64,000 bases of DNA, taken from positions 41,950,924 to 42,014,923 of the forward strand of contig OZ020620.1 of NCBI GenBank assembly GCA_963971575.1, in the 5' to 3' direction. Under the pieces are notes generated by a model, which was given only the letters and a program-made list of their open reading frames with translations, did not search any database and was not told the origin of the DNA. This DNA comes from Liopterus haemorrhoidalis (taxonomy: Eukaryota; Arthropoda; Insecta; Coleoptera; Dytiscidae). A program made the translations under genes and the position numbers. Shown here one piece after another: positions 25,501 through 31,941 of the stretch (position 1 is its first letter; each line of letters begins with the position of its first letter).

Positions 25501-25823
25501 TGAAAATATAAACTCAATTTAACTCCGCTTAAACGTTTGGAATAGCTTGTATGTATGCCCAATTTCAACTCTAGGTTCAGCCGTTTTACCTACCGTATGT
25601 GAGTGACGGTATAAAGAAAATCCTAAAAATAATAATTGGTACTTACTTTTAATTTGTGAACTTCTTTTTGCAATTCATTGACTTCATTTTCCCTGCACTG
25701 CAAATCTTGACGAACCTGCGTTAAATTTTCTTGCAAAGAACAAATTGTATATTTAAGATTTTGTTCACCATTTGGATTGCAAGTTGTTTCCTTGCGAAAT
25801 GGTAACACAACCCCGTTTCCCAT
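10558..25823 (-). CDS. cGMP-dependent protein kinase (PKG), complete
   Basis: Eleven exons join in phase: 25647-25823, 23694-23911, 20968-21248, 20748-20917, 17036-17138, 16675-16929, 16313-16535, 13446-13677, 13183-13346, 12792-12977, 10558-10720. They give 723 residues, a normal PKG length. The N-terminus MGNGVVLPF carries Gly2 in a myristoylation context as in vertebrate cGKII, then a coiled coil (about 25-70). Cyclic-nucleotide site A has [16 protein letters not shown] (209-224). Site B has [16 protein letters not shown] (334-348), with Ser where Thr usually follows the Arg. The kinase domain has GEGGFGKV (420-427), Lys443, YRDLKPEN (catalytic Asp537), DFG (Asp555), activation segment [10 protein letters not shown] (568-577) and the AGC tail ending SGWDADF. 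Expected role: a membrane-tethered Ser/Thr kinase acting on cGMP. Introns hold a mariner, LINE pieces and MITEs. Confidence 0.95.
10754..12041 (-). mobile_element. Near-complete mariner-type transposon in a PKG intron
   Basis: Inverted ends share AAGGTGTCTCAAAAGAAATT and continue with TTATATTTA. A TA follows the right end at 12042-12043. The left end has lost one base beside its TA. At 1.29 kb with one transposase gene it is a typical mariner. It lies between the last two PKG exons, in the same transcriptional direction. Confidence 0.85.
10859..11926 (-). CDS. mariner-type transposase, intact frame but catalytic Asp2 replaced by Asn
   Basis: From the ATG at 11926 ([12 protein letters not shown]) an uninterrupted frame gives 355 residues. 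The N-terminal half has the helix-turn-helix region ([40 protein letters not shown]). The catalytic half has [12 protein letters not shown] (first Asp), [11 protein letters not shown] where the consensus is QQDGA, and [19 protein letters not shown] (third Asp), with 36 residues between positions two and three. The open frame extends 37 codons upstream into the terminal repeat, but only from a GTG, so I prefer the Met start. The reading frame looks young, yet loss of the second metal-binding Asp should abolish cutting. Confidence 0.88.
   Translation of the reverse strand: MERFSGADRALCVREFYKNGDLATIARRKFCSIRGFRHLNDAPSIPLIRHWVKKFEETGTTLDKSKSGRPKSSRTVENVENVNQSVRDDPNLSIRKRASALHRIMHKDLKLHPYKIQLVQELKPQYASQRLNFVNQVIERFSTFTNILFSDEAHFHLNGHVNKQNCRYWSATNPKRKHQKPLHSPKVTVWAAMSARGIIGPYFFEDERRRAVTVNSERYVEMLDNFLVPELQNFPGYNQRTWFQQNGATSHTSNMSLPRVREIFSGKLISRRGDINWPPRSPDLTPMDFFLWGYLKSKVYASKPTSLAHLKENIRHEMAAIPESTCRDVISNFTVRLNECREREGLHLNDIIFKK
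12044..12500. other. PKG intron sequence, no gene seen
   Basis: The stretch is AT-rich with repeated GTTTGCAAACAT-like and TTTAGGGGCAAGC/TTTAAGGGCAAAT words, suggesting an old, degraded repeat. I see no coding exon on either strand. Confidence 0.4.
12501..12762. mobile_element. Fold-back MITE, GGCCCGGTCTTTCCACC ends
   Basis: Two arms of about 90-110 bases are inverted near-copies. GGCCCGGTCTTTCCACCTTT at the left answers its complement at the right, and the inner part contains CAGATAAGGTTATTTGTAAC on both arms. The flanks TAA and TTA are suggestive of a PIF/Harbinger TWA site but are not an exact duplication. Confidence 0.65.
13946..15420 (-). mobile_element. Non-LTR retrotransposon 3' fragment, interrupted by a MITE
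   Basis: On the - strand, [20 protein letters not shown] then [17 protein letters not shown] is the end of a reverse transcriptase ORF of jockey/CR1-like type. After the insertion at 14605-15208 it continues as [16 protein letters not shown] to [10 protein letters not shown] and a stop at 14204-14206. The 3' end is AATAAAG followed by an (ATT)n run at 13949-13972. The 5' part is absent. The fragment lies in a PKG intron. Confidence 0.75.
14605..15208. mobile_element. TA-flanked MITE inside the LINE fragment
   Basis: Inverted ends ATACCCTTTTCACACTAGAT and their complement are bordered by TA at 14603-14604 and 15209-15210. Internal words CTTAAACATC and GTTTAAGATCGG recur on both arms. No coding potential was seen. 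Confidence 0.7.
15452..15901 (+). mobile_element. mariner (DD34D-type) internal-deletion derivative
   Basis: Ends GGTGTACAACTTTGCTTCC and GAAGCAAAGTTGTACACC are flanked by TA. Inside, an ATG at 15621 opens [19 protein letters not shown], then [20 protein letters not shown] and SERTCRE, the N-terminal binding domain of mariner transposases. The frame is then broken, and only [20 protein letters not shown] remains before the right end. About two thirds of the transposase is missing. Confidence 0.8.
15904..16312. other. PKG intron remainder, no gene seen
   Basis: It contains a small direct repeat (ACTTATAAGACCTAGAA, twice at about 16067-16100) and otherwise unremarkable intron sequence. No exon evidence on either strand. 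Confidence 0.4.
16935..16958. repeat. (TA)n microsatellite beside a PKG exon
   Basis: An uninterrupted TATATA run lies just upstream, in transcript sense, of the TTTCTAG acceptor of PKG exon 6. Confidence 0.7.
17610..17740 (+). pseudogene. LINE ORF2 C-terminal remnant
   Basis: The + frame at about 17637-17735 gives [20 protein letters not shown] followed by VGSLWMSC. This resembles the segment before the final RLRWLGHVxRM motif of insect non-LTR ORF2 proteins. It is a short fragment in the PKG intron between exons 5 and 4; the rest of 17139-18125 shows nothing I can name. Confidence 0.5.
18129..19107. mobile_element. PIF/Harbinger-like element with CAG duplication
   Basis: Inverted ends GGGGTCTATTCTGTAA and TTACAGAATAGACCCC are flanked by the trinucleotide CAG on both sides (18126-18128, 19108-19110). 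Three-base CWG or TWA sites are typical of PIF/Harbinger. A short + frame near 18451 ([18 protein letters not shown]) may be a leftover ORF start. No DDE domain is present. Confidence 0.7.
19111..20251. other. PKG intron with degraded repeats
   Basis: A short + frame at 19757 ([20 protein letters not shown], ending soon after) may be a transposon ORF start, but I cannot assign it. Nothing else in this stretch shows a domain or an inverted-repeat boundary I could support. Confidence 0.3.
20252..20430 (+). pseudogene. LINE ORF2 fragment (C-terminal region)
   Basis: The + frame reads [20 protein letters not shown], then [18 protein letters not shown]. The pattern A/SFxLWxYRRMLxISWTxxxTNxEVL is conserved after the reverse transcriptase domain in several insect LINE families. 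It is a short relic inside the PKG gene. Confidence 0.65.
21525..21740 (+). mobile_element. Solo left arm of a long-TIR mariner-like element
   Basis: From TACAGGGTGTTTGTTTGGAA the sequence parallels the arm of the 8931-10058 element (ACTTCCGGTTTCA, TCTAGCATAGGGAA, AAAGTACAAT) with many substitutions. No matching right arm follows, so it is a truncated and older relative. Confidence 0.6.
21898..22078. mobile_element. Near-perfect palindromic MITE flanked by TTAA
   Basis: Two arms of about 90 bases (AGAGATTCTTTACTTCAC inward to AGTAGTTGAATAAAAC) are inverted copies meeting at about 21988-21989. Both borders read TTAA next to AGAG/CTCT. A TTAA duplication is typical of piggyBac-type and a few other superfamilies. 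The transcript would form a long hairpin. Confidence 0.75.
22257..22963. mobile_element. hAT MITE built on (GTATCT)n, 8-bp TSD
   Basis: Ends CAGTGTTGTAATGTATCTAG and TATTACAACACTG are flanked by the exact duplication CCCATGCC (22249-22256 and 22964-22971). Both subterminal regions are degenerate tandem GTATCT/AGATAC hexamers, a plausible array of transposase sites. The middle is AT-rich and non-coding. Confidence 0.85.
23256..23693. other. PKG intron, no feature seen
   Basis: AT-rich intron sequence between the repeat at 23255 and exon 2. I see no ORF with a recognisable domain and no inverted-repeat boundaries. Confidence 0.4.
23912..25100. other. PKG first intron, mostly unassigned
   Basis: This is AT-rich sequence with one notable inverted pair, AAATAAAACGATATTTACAT near 24539-24558 answering 24502-24520. 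No exon was seen. The last part grades into the TA-flanked MITE at about 25105. Confidence 0.4.
25105..25553. mobile_element. MITE of the TTTAAGCGGAACTAGA family, host of a hAT MITE
   Basis: The left arm TTTCTTTGGTTTAAGCGGAA and the right arm CCGCTTAAACGTTTGGAATA are inverted relatives. The family recurs at 29262-29640, 49915-50240, 52827-53383 and 57903-58950. In the best copy the flanks are TA. The element at 25150-25402 is inserted in it. Confidence 0.55.
25150..25402. mobile_element. hAT MITE, CAGAGCCGCAGTAAGG ends, 8-bp TSD
   Basis: Ends CAGAGCCGCAGTAAGG and CTTAATGTGGCTCTG are flanked by TTCATATC on both sides (25142-25149, 25403-25410). The centre holds two units of the shared core (GGTCCTCACCTCC, CAAGTGACGAGC, A-run). 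Confidence 0.85.
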
Positions 25824-26386
25824 TTTAATTTTTTACACAAAAATTAGGCACATAACTTTAATAAGTAAAATAACAGTAATTTTGTAATTAGTACATTTTA
25901 ATAATTTTAGTGATTGCACTTGAACTAAGGAAGTGATTCGGAAACAGCTGAAAATGAACTGTCAAGGTATTTAAAATCATGCCTATCAGAAATCAAGTAT
26001 TTTTATAAATAGCGTGAGAATATTATATTTGGTGGGGAGATTTGAACGGTTATTTGCGTGTATTCATTAATATTTTCACAATTATTGATTGTCATAAACA
26101 TGCTTAAATATATTTAAATACATAAAAATACAAATATTTTTTAGAAAAAAAAACCAATAAAAGTTTTTTTACTTACAAAATACACTATCAAATAGTTATT
26201 TTTCTACAACCTTTTAGAAAAGATGAAGTATTTTACTCTGTAAATAAGAATATTAATTTGGAAAAACAAATGAACATCAAATTAAAAAGATATTTCAAAA
26301 AAATACTCCTTTTAATTAATACGTCCGAAAATATGGTATACATTTTGATGTTTTTCTTGTCCGAAAATATTATATACCAGAGGCAC
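25824..26386. other. 5' flank of PKG, no other gene seen
   Basis: The stretch directly upstream of the PKG start is AT-rich. It should contain the PKG 5' UTR and promoter, but I see no clear TATA box or initiator I would defend. Confidence 0.3.
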
Positions 26387-26422
26387 AGACAAGGAGGGGG
26401 GGGGCGATGGGTCCCCTCCAAG

Positions 26423-26972
26423 CAGAGATGGGCGTCTACGCGTAAACTTGAATTTTTTACGTCTACGTGTAAATTTACCGTAGACAGCGTAGAGAAGTGT
26501 AGACTGTGTAGACACGTAGAATCTAGCGTAGAATAATGAAAAATGAGGTTATGTAACGTTTAAAAAAATAAAATACCGCCAGTTTTAAGCAGAAGAGGCA
26601 GTAAAGAACTCAAATTTAATATTTTTGACAGCTTCCTGATTAAAACAACTACTAACTTTTAATCTTAAATTTACTTTAGTAGTTCATACAGACAGAAACC
26701 AAGTAATTTATATTGTCCATAACAACATACGATTTGTGAGATAACATTTTTGGAAACAATATATGTAATTAGAACTGCATAAAATTGAAATAAACATAAA
26801 CATTAAAGTAAACTATTACCATTCTATTATTTCAAATATTACATTTAAACGTACTGCGCATGTACAGTTTACATTCTACATTCGACACGTAAACAAAGGC
26901 ATATTCTACTTGACATGTTTACGCGTAAAATCTACATTAGTCTCTATCATGTATTCTACGCGCCCAGCACTG
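26423..26972. mobile_element. hAT MITE, CAGAGATGGGCGTCTACG ends, 8-bp TSD
   Basis: Ends CAGAGATGGGCGTCTACG and TACGCGCCCAGCACTG are flanked by CCTCCAAG on both sides (26415-26422, 26973-26980). CTACGCGTAAA-like words repeat near both ends. It is inserted in an older element that starts CAGAGGCACAGACAAGG at about 26390 and resumes at 26981 with one shared-core unit (GGAGGTGAAGACC, T-run, GCTCTTCA). Confidence 0.8.
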
Positions 26973-27055
26973 CCTCCAAGGAAGAAGGTGAGGGCCTTTT
27001 GCTTTTTGCCATTACTTGTATTTTGGAGGTGAAGACCTTTTTTTTTGCTCTTCAA

Positions 27056-27618
27056 CCTGGTAGCATGCGACATGTCGAACGGTCGCATGCTACCAATGTG
27101 CAGCGGTCTGATGGGAGCCGTGCGACATGTTGCTCGTTTCCGTTGCTTGGCGGTAAACATCAAAGAGTTTTCGTGCGACACGCTACCAGTTCTGAAAGCC
27201 ACATGTTCGCCATTTTTATATTTGATAGTTGTTATTATAGAAGTATTTGTTTTTTAAATTAACTAGTGTTGTAAACGTTGCTGTATCAAAATTTTTTTAG
27301 CAACTTAAATTTATTTAAGATAAGAGAGTAAATATAAGTTTGGATAAAATAGAGTATGAGAAATATTGATAAAAATAATTAAGTAAGGTTGTGTTTTTGT
27401 TATGGAATTAAAATTTGTTACAAAATAGTATAAATTAGCTTGATATTATTTATAGTTATAAAATGTAATAATATTTTTGCGATCCGCCATATTTATTCAG
27501 TAAACTGACAGATCTCGCAACAATAAACAGTAGCACGCTCCCAGTGTTGGTGTAGACACTAGCTTGTCAATGCGACATGGTCTGACGGTCTCGTCAGACT
27601 TGTCGTATGCTACCATGT
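27056..27618. mobile_element. DNA element with GGTAGCATGCGACATG ends, class unknown
   Basis: The left end TGGTAGCATGCGACATGTCG and the right end ACTTGTCGTATGCTACCATG are inverted relatives. The first also folds on itself (GGTAGCATGCGAC against GTCGCATGCTACC, 27058-27093). No duplication of the target is visible and no transposase remains. Confidence 0.45.
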
Positions 27619-27789
27619 TGTCTCAATGTAGACGCGCCATAACACTCTGCCATCTATCAGGAAGACAAAATATTCCAGATTTATAAAATTCCTGATTTTT
27701 TGAAGAAAAAAATTGTTCAAGACTCTTTTATTAACATGGTTCATATCTCTAAGTGTCTTGTTTCTTAAAAATTGTTCCAGTGATCGAAA

Positions 27790-27974
27790 TAAGTGATAGT
27801 CGGATGTACGTATTCAATCAGTTCGTCGATTGTATTCGGTGAAGCTGTTTGTTGTAAGGATGGCATATCTTTGAAGAAGCCAAGATTTAATACATTAAAA
27901 TTTGGACTATTTGGCGGTTGTGATTTAAGTCGATTTGGAACTTTTTCAGACAATTCGATGTTTTCATGGTGCAT
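27790..27974 (-). pseudogene. Tc1/mariner-superfamily transposase fragment
   Basis: The - strand reads RLKSQPPNSPNFNVLNLGFF followed by KDMPSLQQ. [15 protein letters not shown] is the third-Asp region of plant-MLE-like transposases known in animals; here that Asp is Asn. A related scrap lies at about 43183-43250. Confidence 0.6.
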
Positions 27975-28355
27975 ACAATCCGATCTTTAGTTATGCATTA
28001 CTCCTAAAAGTATGCAATTTTAATTACGTGCCAGACAATACAGCAAATGAATTATGAAGTACTTAAACTAATATGATTACCCAGATTTTGCATTTTATTT
28101 ATAACATATGATATTTCTGATTGAGATATTTTGTATTATTTGTATTTTTGACATAAAACGGGGTTGAAAATGGCGGTTTTAATGTACGCGCCAATTTTCA
28201 TAATGTATCAGCGTTCCACTCCACGTATTTCCTGTTACAAACCATCTCATTTAGTGATTTCACAAGACACAAAACTCCACCAATTTTCGCCATAGACTTT
28301 AGTAATTTTTTCCCATTATATTTTAGTAACTTATTGCAAAGTTTGGCGGGTGTAA

Positions 28356-29086
28356 ATGGATAGTGATGAAGATAACGCAGAAGTTCATTTTGGTACTTTG
28401 GAAGATATAAAAGAATACGAGCAGTCATTATCAACATCTATAAGTTCAAATAAAGGCAAATATTACAAACAAACATATAGATTAGCATGGGAGCAAATGC
28501 CAGATTTTAAAGGTAATTTTTGTTGATGTAATAAACCTATTTTTACCATCACCGATTAATTTCTTCGTTTAGGATGGCTTCGAGCGATGCCTGGAGAGCC
28601 AACTCGAGCATTTTGTATGTTCTGCCAAAAAAGTTTACATGCTCATCGATTGAGTTTGTTAAAACATACTTGTACGATAAGACATCAAAAAGCAGCACAA
28701 CTTAATTTCATACGCCAGGTAAACAATATTATATAATACCAAAAAAATATAAGGTTATGTTAGGTTATTTGTTATTTTTCTAGCAACAACAACGTAGTAT
28801 AGGTGATAATAATAAAGATTCAAGTATGGAATCATTGCCTCAATTAGTTCTGGCTGGTTCAAGTCAGGAAGAAATAACTGCGGAAGTTGATCAGAGTATT
28901 ATATATGATAACCTGCCAGACGATGAACCAGATCCAAACGAACAAGACGATGATGAGGAAGAATCTATAGAACTTGAGGATCTACCTCCGCACATGCAAA
29001 AGGTAAACTAAATTAAAATTACATGATATATATTGTGAATTAAATATTACTTATTTATTACACAGGTATCTATCATTACTTTTTAA
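28356..29086 (+). CDS. Acidic protein with a BED-like zinc finger
   Basis: Exons 28356-28512, 28573-28718 and 28784-29002 join in phase through short introns (60 and 65 nt). The start ATG gives MDSDEDNAEVHFGTLEDIKE. A basic/aromatic stretch (YYKQTYRLAWEQMPDFKGWL) precedes a zinc-finger pattern Cys67-x2-Cys70-x13-His84-x5-His90 (AFCMFCQKS, KHTCTIRHQ). Then a Gln/Ser linker leads to a very acidic segment (DDEPDPNEQDDDEEESIELE). After the donor at 29003 the only nearby acceptor (29065) adds six codons and a stop at 29084-29086, for 180 aa; a longer form with distant exons is possible. The finger suggests a DNA-binding or transposase-derived regulator. I do not recognise an ortholog. It is divergent from PKG. 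Confidence 0.65.
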
Positions 29087-29261
29087 TCATCTTGTTCTTA
29101 TTATTTTCATAACTTTCTAAAACAAGAATATATTTGATTGAGCTAGCTGGACCTAGAAAATTGTAATTTGGCATGCTTGTACAACTCTGACCCATGACCC
29201 ACATATATTAAAACTATTGAGAGTTCCAAAAAACAAATCGCGGGAAATTATAAACAAATAT

Positions 29262-29643
29262 AGGCTGTTTCTTTGATTTAAGCGGAAGTAGATTTTGAAA
29301 ACTAATATCTTTTATCGTTTAAATGAAGCTTTTTATAATTTGGTTTAACAAAAGCCCACTTCAGTCTTTAAGAAGTGAGCTTTGTAGGTACAACTTACAA
29401 AAATAAAAATTCCATTTGGTTTGAAATAGCCTAGAAAGTTTGATTTTTTTATTTAAGCAGAACTAGATTTTGAAAACTAGTAACTTTTAAATAAGGCTTT
29501 TATTATAATAACTTTGTCAAAAGTCCACTTAATCATTAAAAAGTGAACTACTAATAACTTGTTAGAACTTAATAAGTTATTACTAGAACTTACAAAAAAA
29601 GAATCCATTCAGTTCTGCTTAAACATTTGGAATAGCCTATATC
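29262..29643. repeat. MITE of the TTTAAGCGGAACTAGA family (degraded, composite)
   Basis: Left arm TTTGATTTAAGCGGAAGTAG, a second internal arm at about 29420-29470, and a right arm TTCTGCTTAAACATTTGG ending in AATAGCCTATA. Two overlapping copies seem to have joined. It is preceded at 29128-29260 by a scrap of the Helentron/DINE-1-like family. Confidence 0.5.
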
Positions 29644-30124
29644 AGTGGTCTTCAATTTTCTTACATCTGCGAAATCTTACAGTTTAAATGTTATTTCTTT
29701 GGAATCCCATGGCAAAAAGCCATATTAGATTGTCTTTTTTTTAGTTTTAAGGTCAAACATTTTCAAAATAATAATTTAGATGTTTATTATTGAATTTAGT
29801 CTTGATCAAAATTGATATTTTATAGTTGACTATATTTCTACATTTTTTAAATGTAGGTATAATATACTATTTTACTTTTTAAATAATGCAATACCTACCT
29901 AACATAATTTTTATTGCAAATTATAAATAAAAATTGCATCGAATAATTAGCGATATGCTGTTTTGAATCTTACTTATTTATTTATTAGCAATCATTAGAA
30001 ACATAAAATCCAATAATACGGTACAAAGTATATATTTAAATGGTAGGTGATATAAGAAGTAAATAATAATCACTACTTAACAAATTTGAACTTTTTGTTG
30101 AGTAAAATTAGCTGTTTTGGAATA
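29644..30124. other. Unassigned repeat-like sequence
   Basis: No coding exon on either strand. The start CAGTGGTCTTCAATTTTCTT looks like a hAT end but I could not find its partner with a matching duplication. Confidence 0.3.
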
Positions 30125-30132
30125 AATATGAC

Positions 30133-30372
30133 CAGAGCCGCAGTAAGGGGGGCGGAGGGGGCGACGGCCCCTAGCTCACTAAGGGAAAGGGCGCTGACGG
30201 GCTTGCGAAGGTGAGGACCTTTTTTTTTTCTCGTCAGTTGTATTTTGGGAGGTGAAGACCTTTTTTTTTGCTCATCACTTAAATTTTGAGAGGTAAAAAC
30301 CTTGTTTTTACTTACCAAGGGCGCCAAACCACGGCTCTGCCCCTAGCGCAAGTTTTCCTTACTCCGGCTCTG
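30133..30372. mobile_element. hAT MITE, CAGAGCCGCAGTAAGG ends, 8-bp TSD
   Basis: Ends CAGAGCCGCAGTAAGG and CCTTACTCCGGCTCTG are flanked by AATATGAC on both sides (30125-30132, 30373-30380). It carries three core units (GGTGAGGACC, T-run, CTCGTCAGTT). Same family as 25150-25402, opposite orientation. Confidence 0.85.
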
Positions 30373-30969
30373 AATATGACCTACTGATGACGAAAATGGT
30401 GATTAAGAAATTTGTAGCACCCTCAGATTTAAAGTTATTCAATTTTCAAAATTTACAAAAATTATTGTATTCAAGCAGTCGTTAAAAAAAAAATAATACT
30501 AATTAAACAGTTTAATTTAAGTTGCGGAACCCCTGCAAACCTGCAACTGTGAACTTCAATCTTTATTAGAAACTCGCTGCCTAAAAAAATGAATCAAAAA
30601 CGAAAGCAAACACTTAAATAAAGTTGTTTCAGAATATCAACATACAAAATTTGAGACTGCATGCCCTAATCCTTCGTTAAAGTTACATGGGTAGATATTT
30701 AGTTGTAAAATACAATTGAGTATTTCCTATTTGTTGATTTTTTTTTTATAAATACCAGTTTTCAATATTAATAAGTTAACAACAATGATGTAGTCTCTAG
30801 CTTTGAAATGCTTTTAGTACACCCTTACACTTTTCCCGTATTTTTAGCATTTTTCTTGCACAACACCAAATATATTTATTATTTTCACAAATTGTTTTTT
30901 ATTTCGAAGTAATCACATAAACAATTAATAGTTACTCGTCTCACTAGTTCAGATTTTGTGCGCCTAGTG
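30373..30969. other. Intergenic sequence, no feature seen
   Basis: AT-rich sequence between two MITEs. I checked it for downstream exons of the zinc-finger gene and found none I could support. Confidence 0.3.
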
Positions 30970-31422
30970 TAGGGTGACCATTCGTCCCGCTTTTTGCGGG
31001 ACTGTCCCGCATTTTCGTTAGGTGTCCCGCATTAAGATGCGTCCCGCATTAAGATGCATCCCGCATTCTAACATTTTGTCCCGCATTTTAACATTTTGTC
31101 CCACACTATAACTTGTATTTGAGGAAATGAGGACCTTTTGTTTTGCTCTTCACTTGGATTTGGGAAGTGAGGACCTTTTTTTTGCTCTTCACTTGGATTT
31201 GGGAGGTGAGGACCTTTTTTTTGCTCTTCACTTGGATTTGGGAGGTGAGGACCTTTTTTTGCTCTTCACTTGAATTTGGGAAGTGAGGACCCTTTTTTTT
31301 TTTGCTTTTTACTTGGATTTGGGAGGTGAGGACCTTTTTTTTTGCTTTTCACTTATATTTCGGAAGTGACGACCTTTTTTTGCACCGTCCCGCATTGCCT
31401 TCTTAAGAAAATGGTCACCCTA
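30970..31422. mobile_element. hAT MITE with TAGGGTGACC ends and six core units, 8-bp TSD
   Basis: Ends TAGGGTGACCATTCGTCCCG and ATGGTCACCCTA are flanked by GCCTAGTG on both sides (30962-30969, 31423-31430). Subterminal GTCCCGCATT words repeat about seven times. The centre (about 31110-31380) is a tandem array of roughly 39-bp units: GGAGGTGAGGACC, a T-run, then GCTCTTCACTTGGATTT. Confidence 0.85.
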
Positions 31423-31941
31423 GCCTAGTGTCACTTCATAGCGCTGTTGAGTCCAATAGTAAACACAATGTTTTGACCAAGAATAAGATAAGAACCGATT
31501 AAACAAAGGAGTGAAAAGTGTTTTGGATACGAGGTCATGCTATGTTGATTATCTCTATAGCATTTACAGAAACTCAGTTTACTTGTTAATTTTAGGTTAA
31601 CTGATACAAATACTTCTGTTGCGAAAAAGTATGAAAATATCATTTGTACTACTTTTTCGCTGAACCTATCGAATCTGAATCATTATTAACACAATTTATT
31701 CCCAAGGGTGGAAGTTAACTCAAATAATAAAACTCAAAACAAAACTTTGATATCTAATTAATTTATCTTATAAATTTATAAAAACACATCATATGTTTTT
31801 AATTGTATTAAGATGTTTTCTTAAATTTATTTTCTTAAGATTATTTATGAGACATTACAACATCTGACCAAACAGAGATAACGAATGACCTTTGCAGTGG
31901 AAAGTAAATAGTTTGTAACATTTCAGTAAAATTATTCCGTT

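Noticed and set aside
26906..27262. Overlapping ORFs of 98-115 codons on both strands
   Set aside because: They span the junctions of three mobile elements and show no domain.
27765..27990. Host gene on the - strand
   Set aside because: PPNSPNFNVLNLGFF is a transposase signature with the catalytic Asp lost.
30970..31422. CRISPR-like array of regular repeats
   Set aside because: The units are contiguous minisatellite copies with no unique spacers, inside a MITE with an 8-bp duplication, in a eukaryotic genome.
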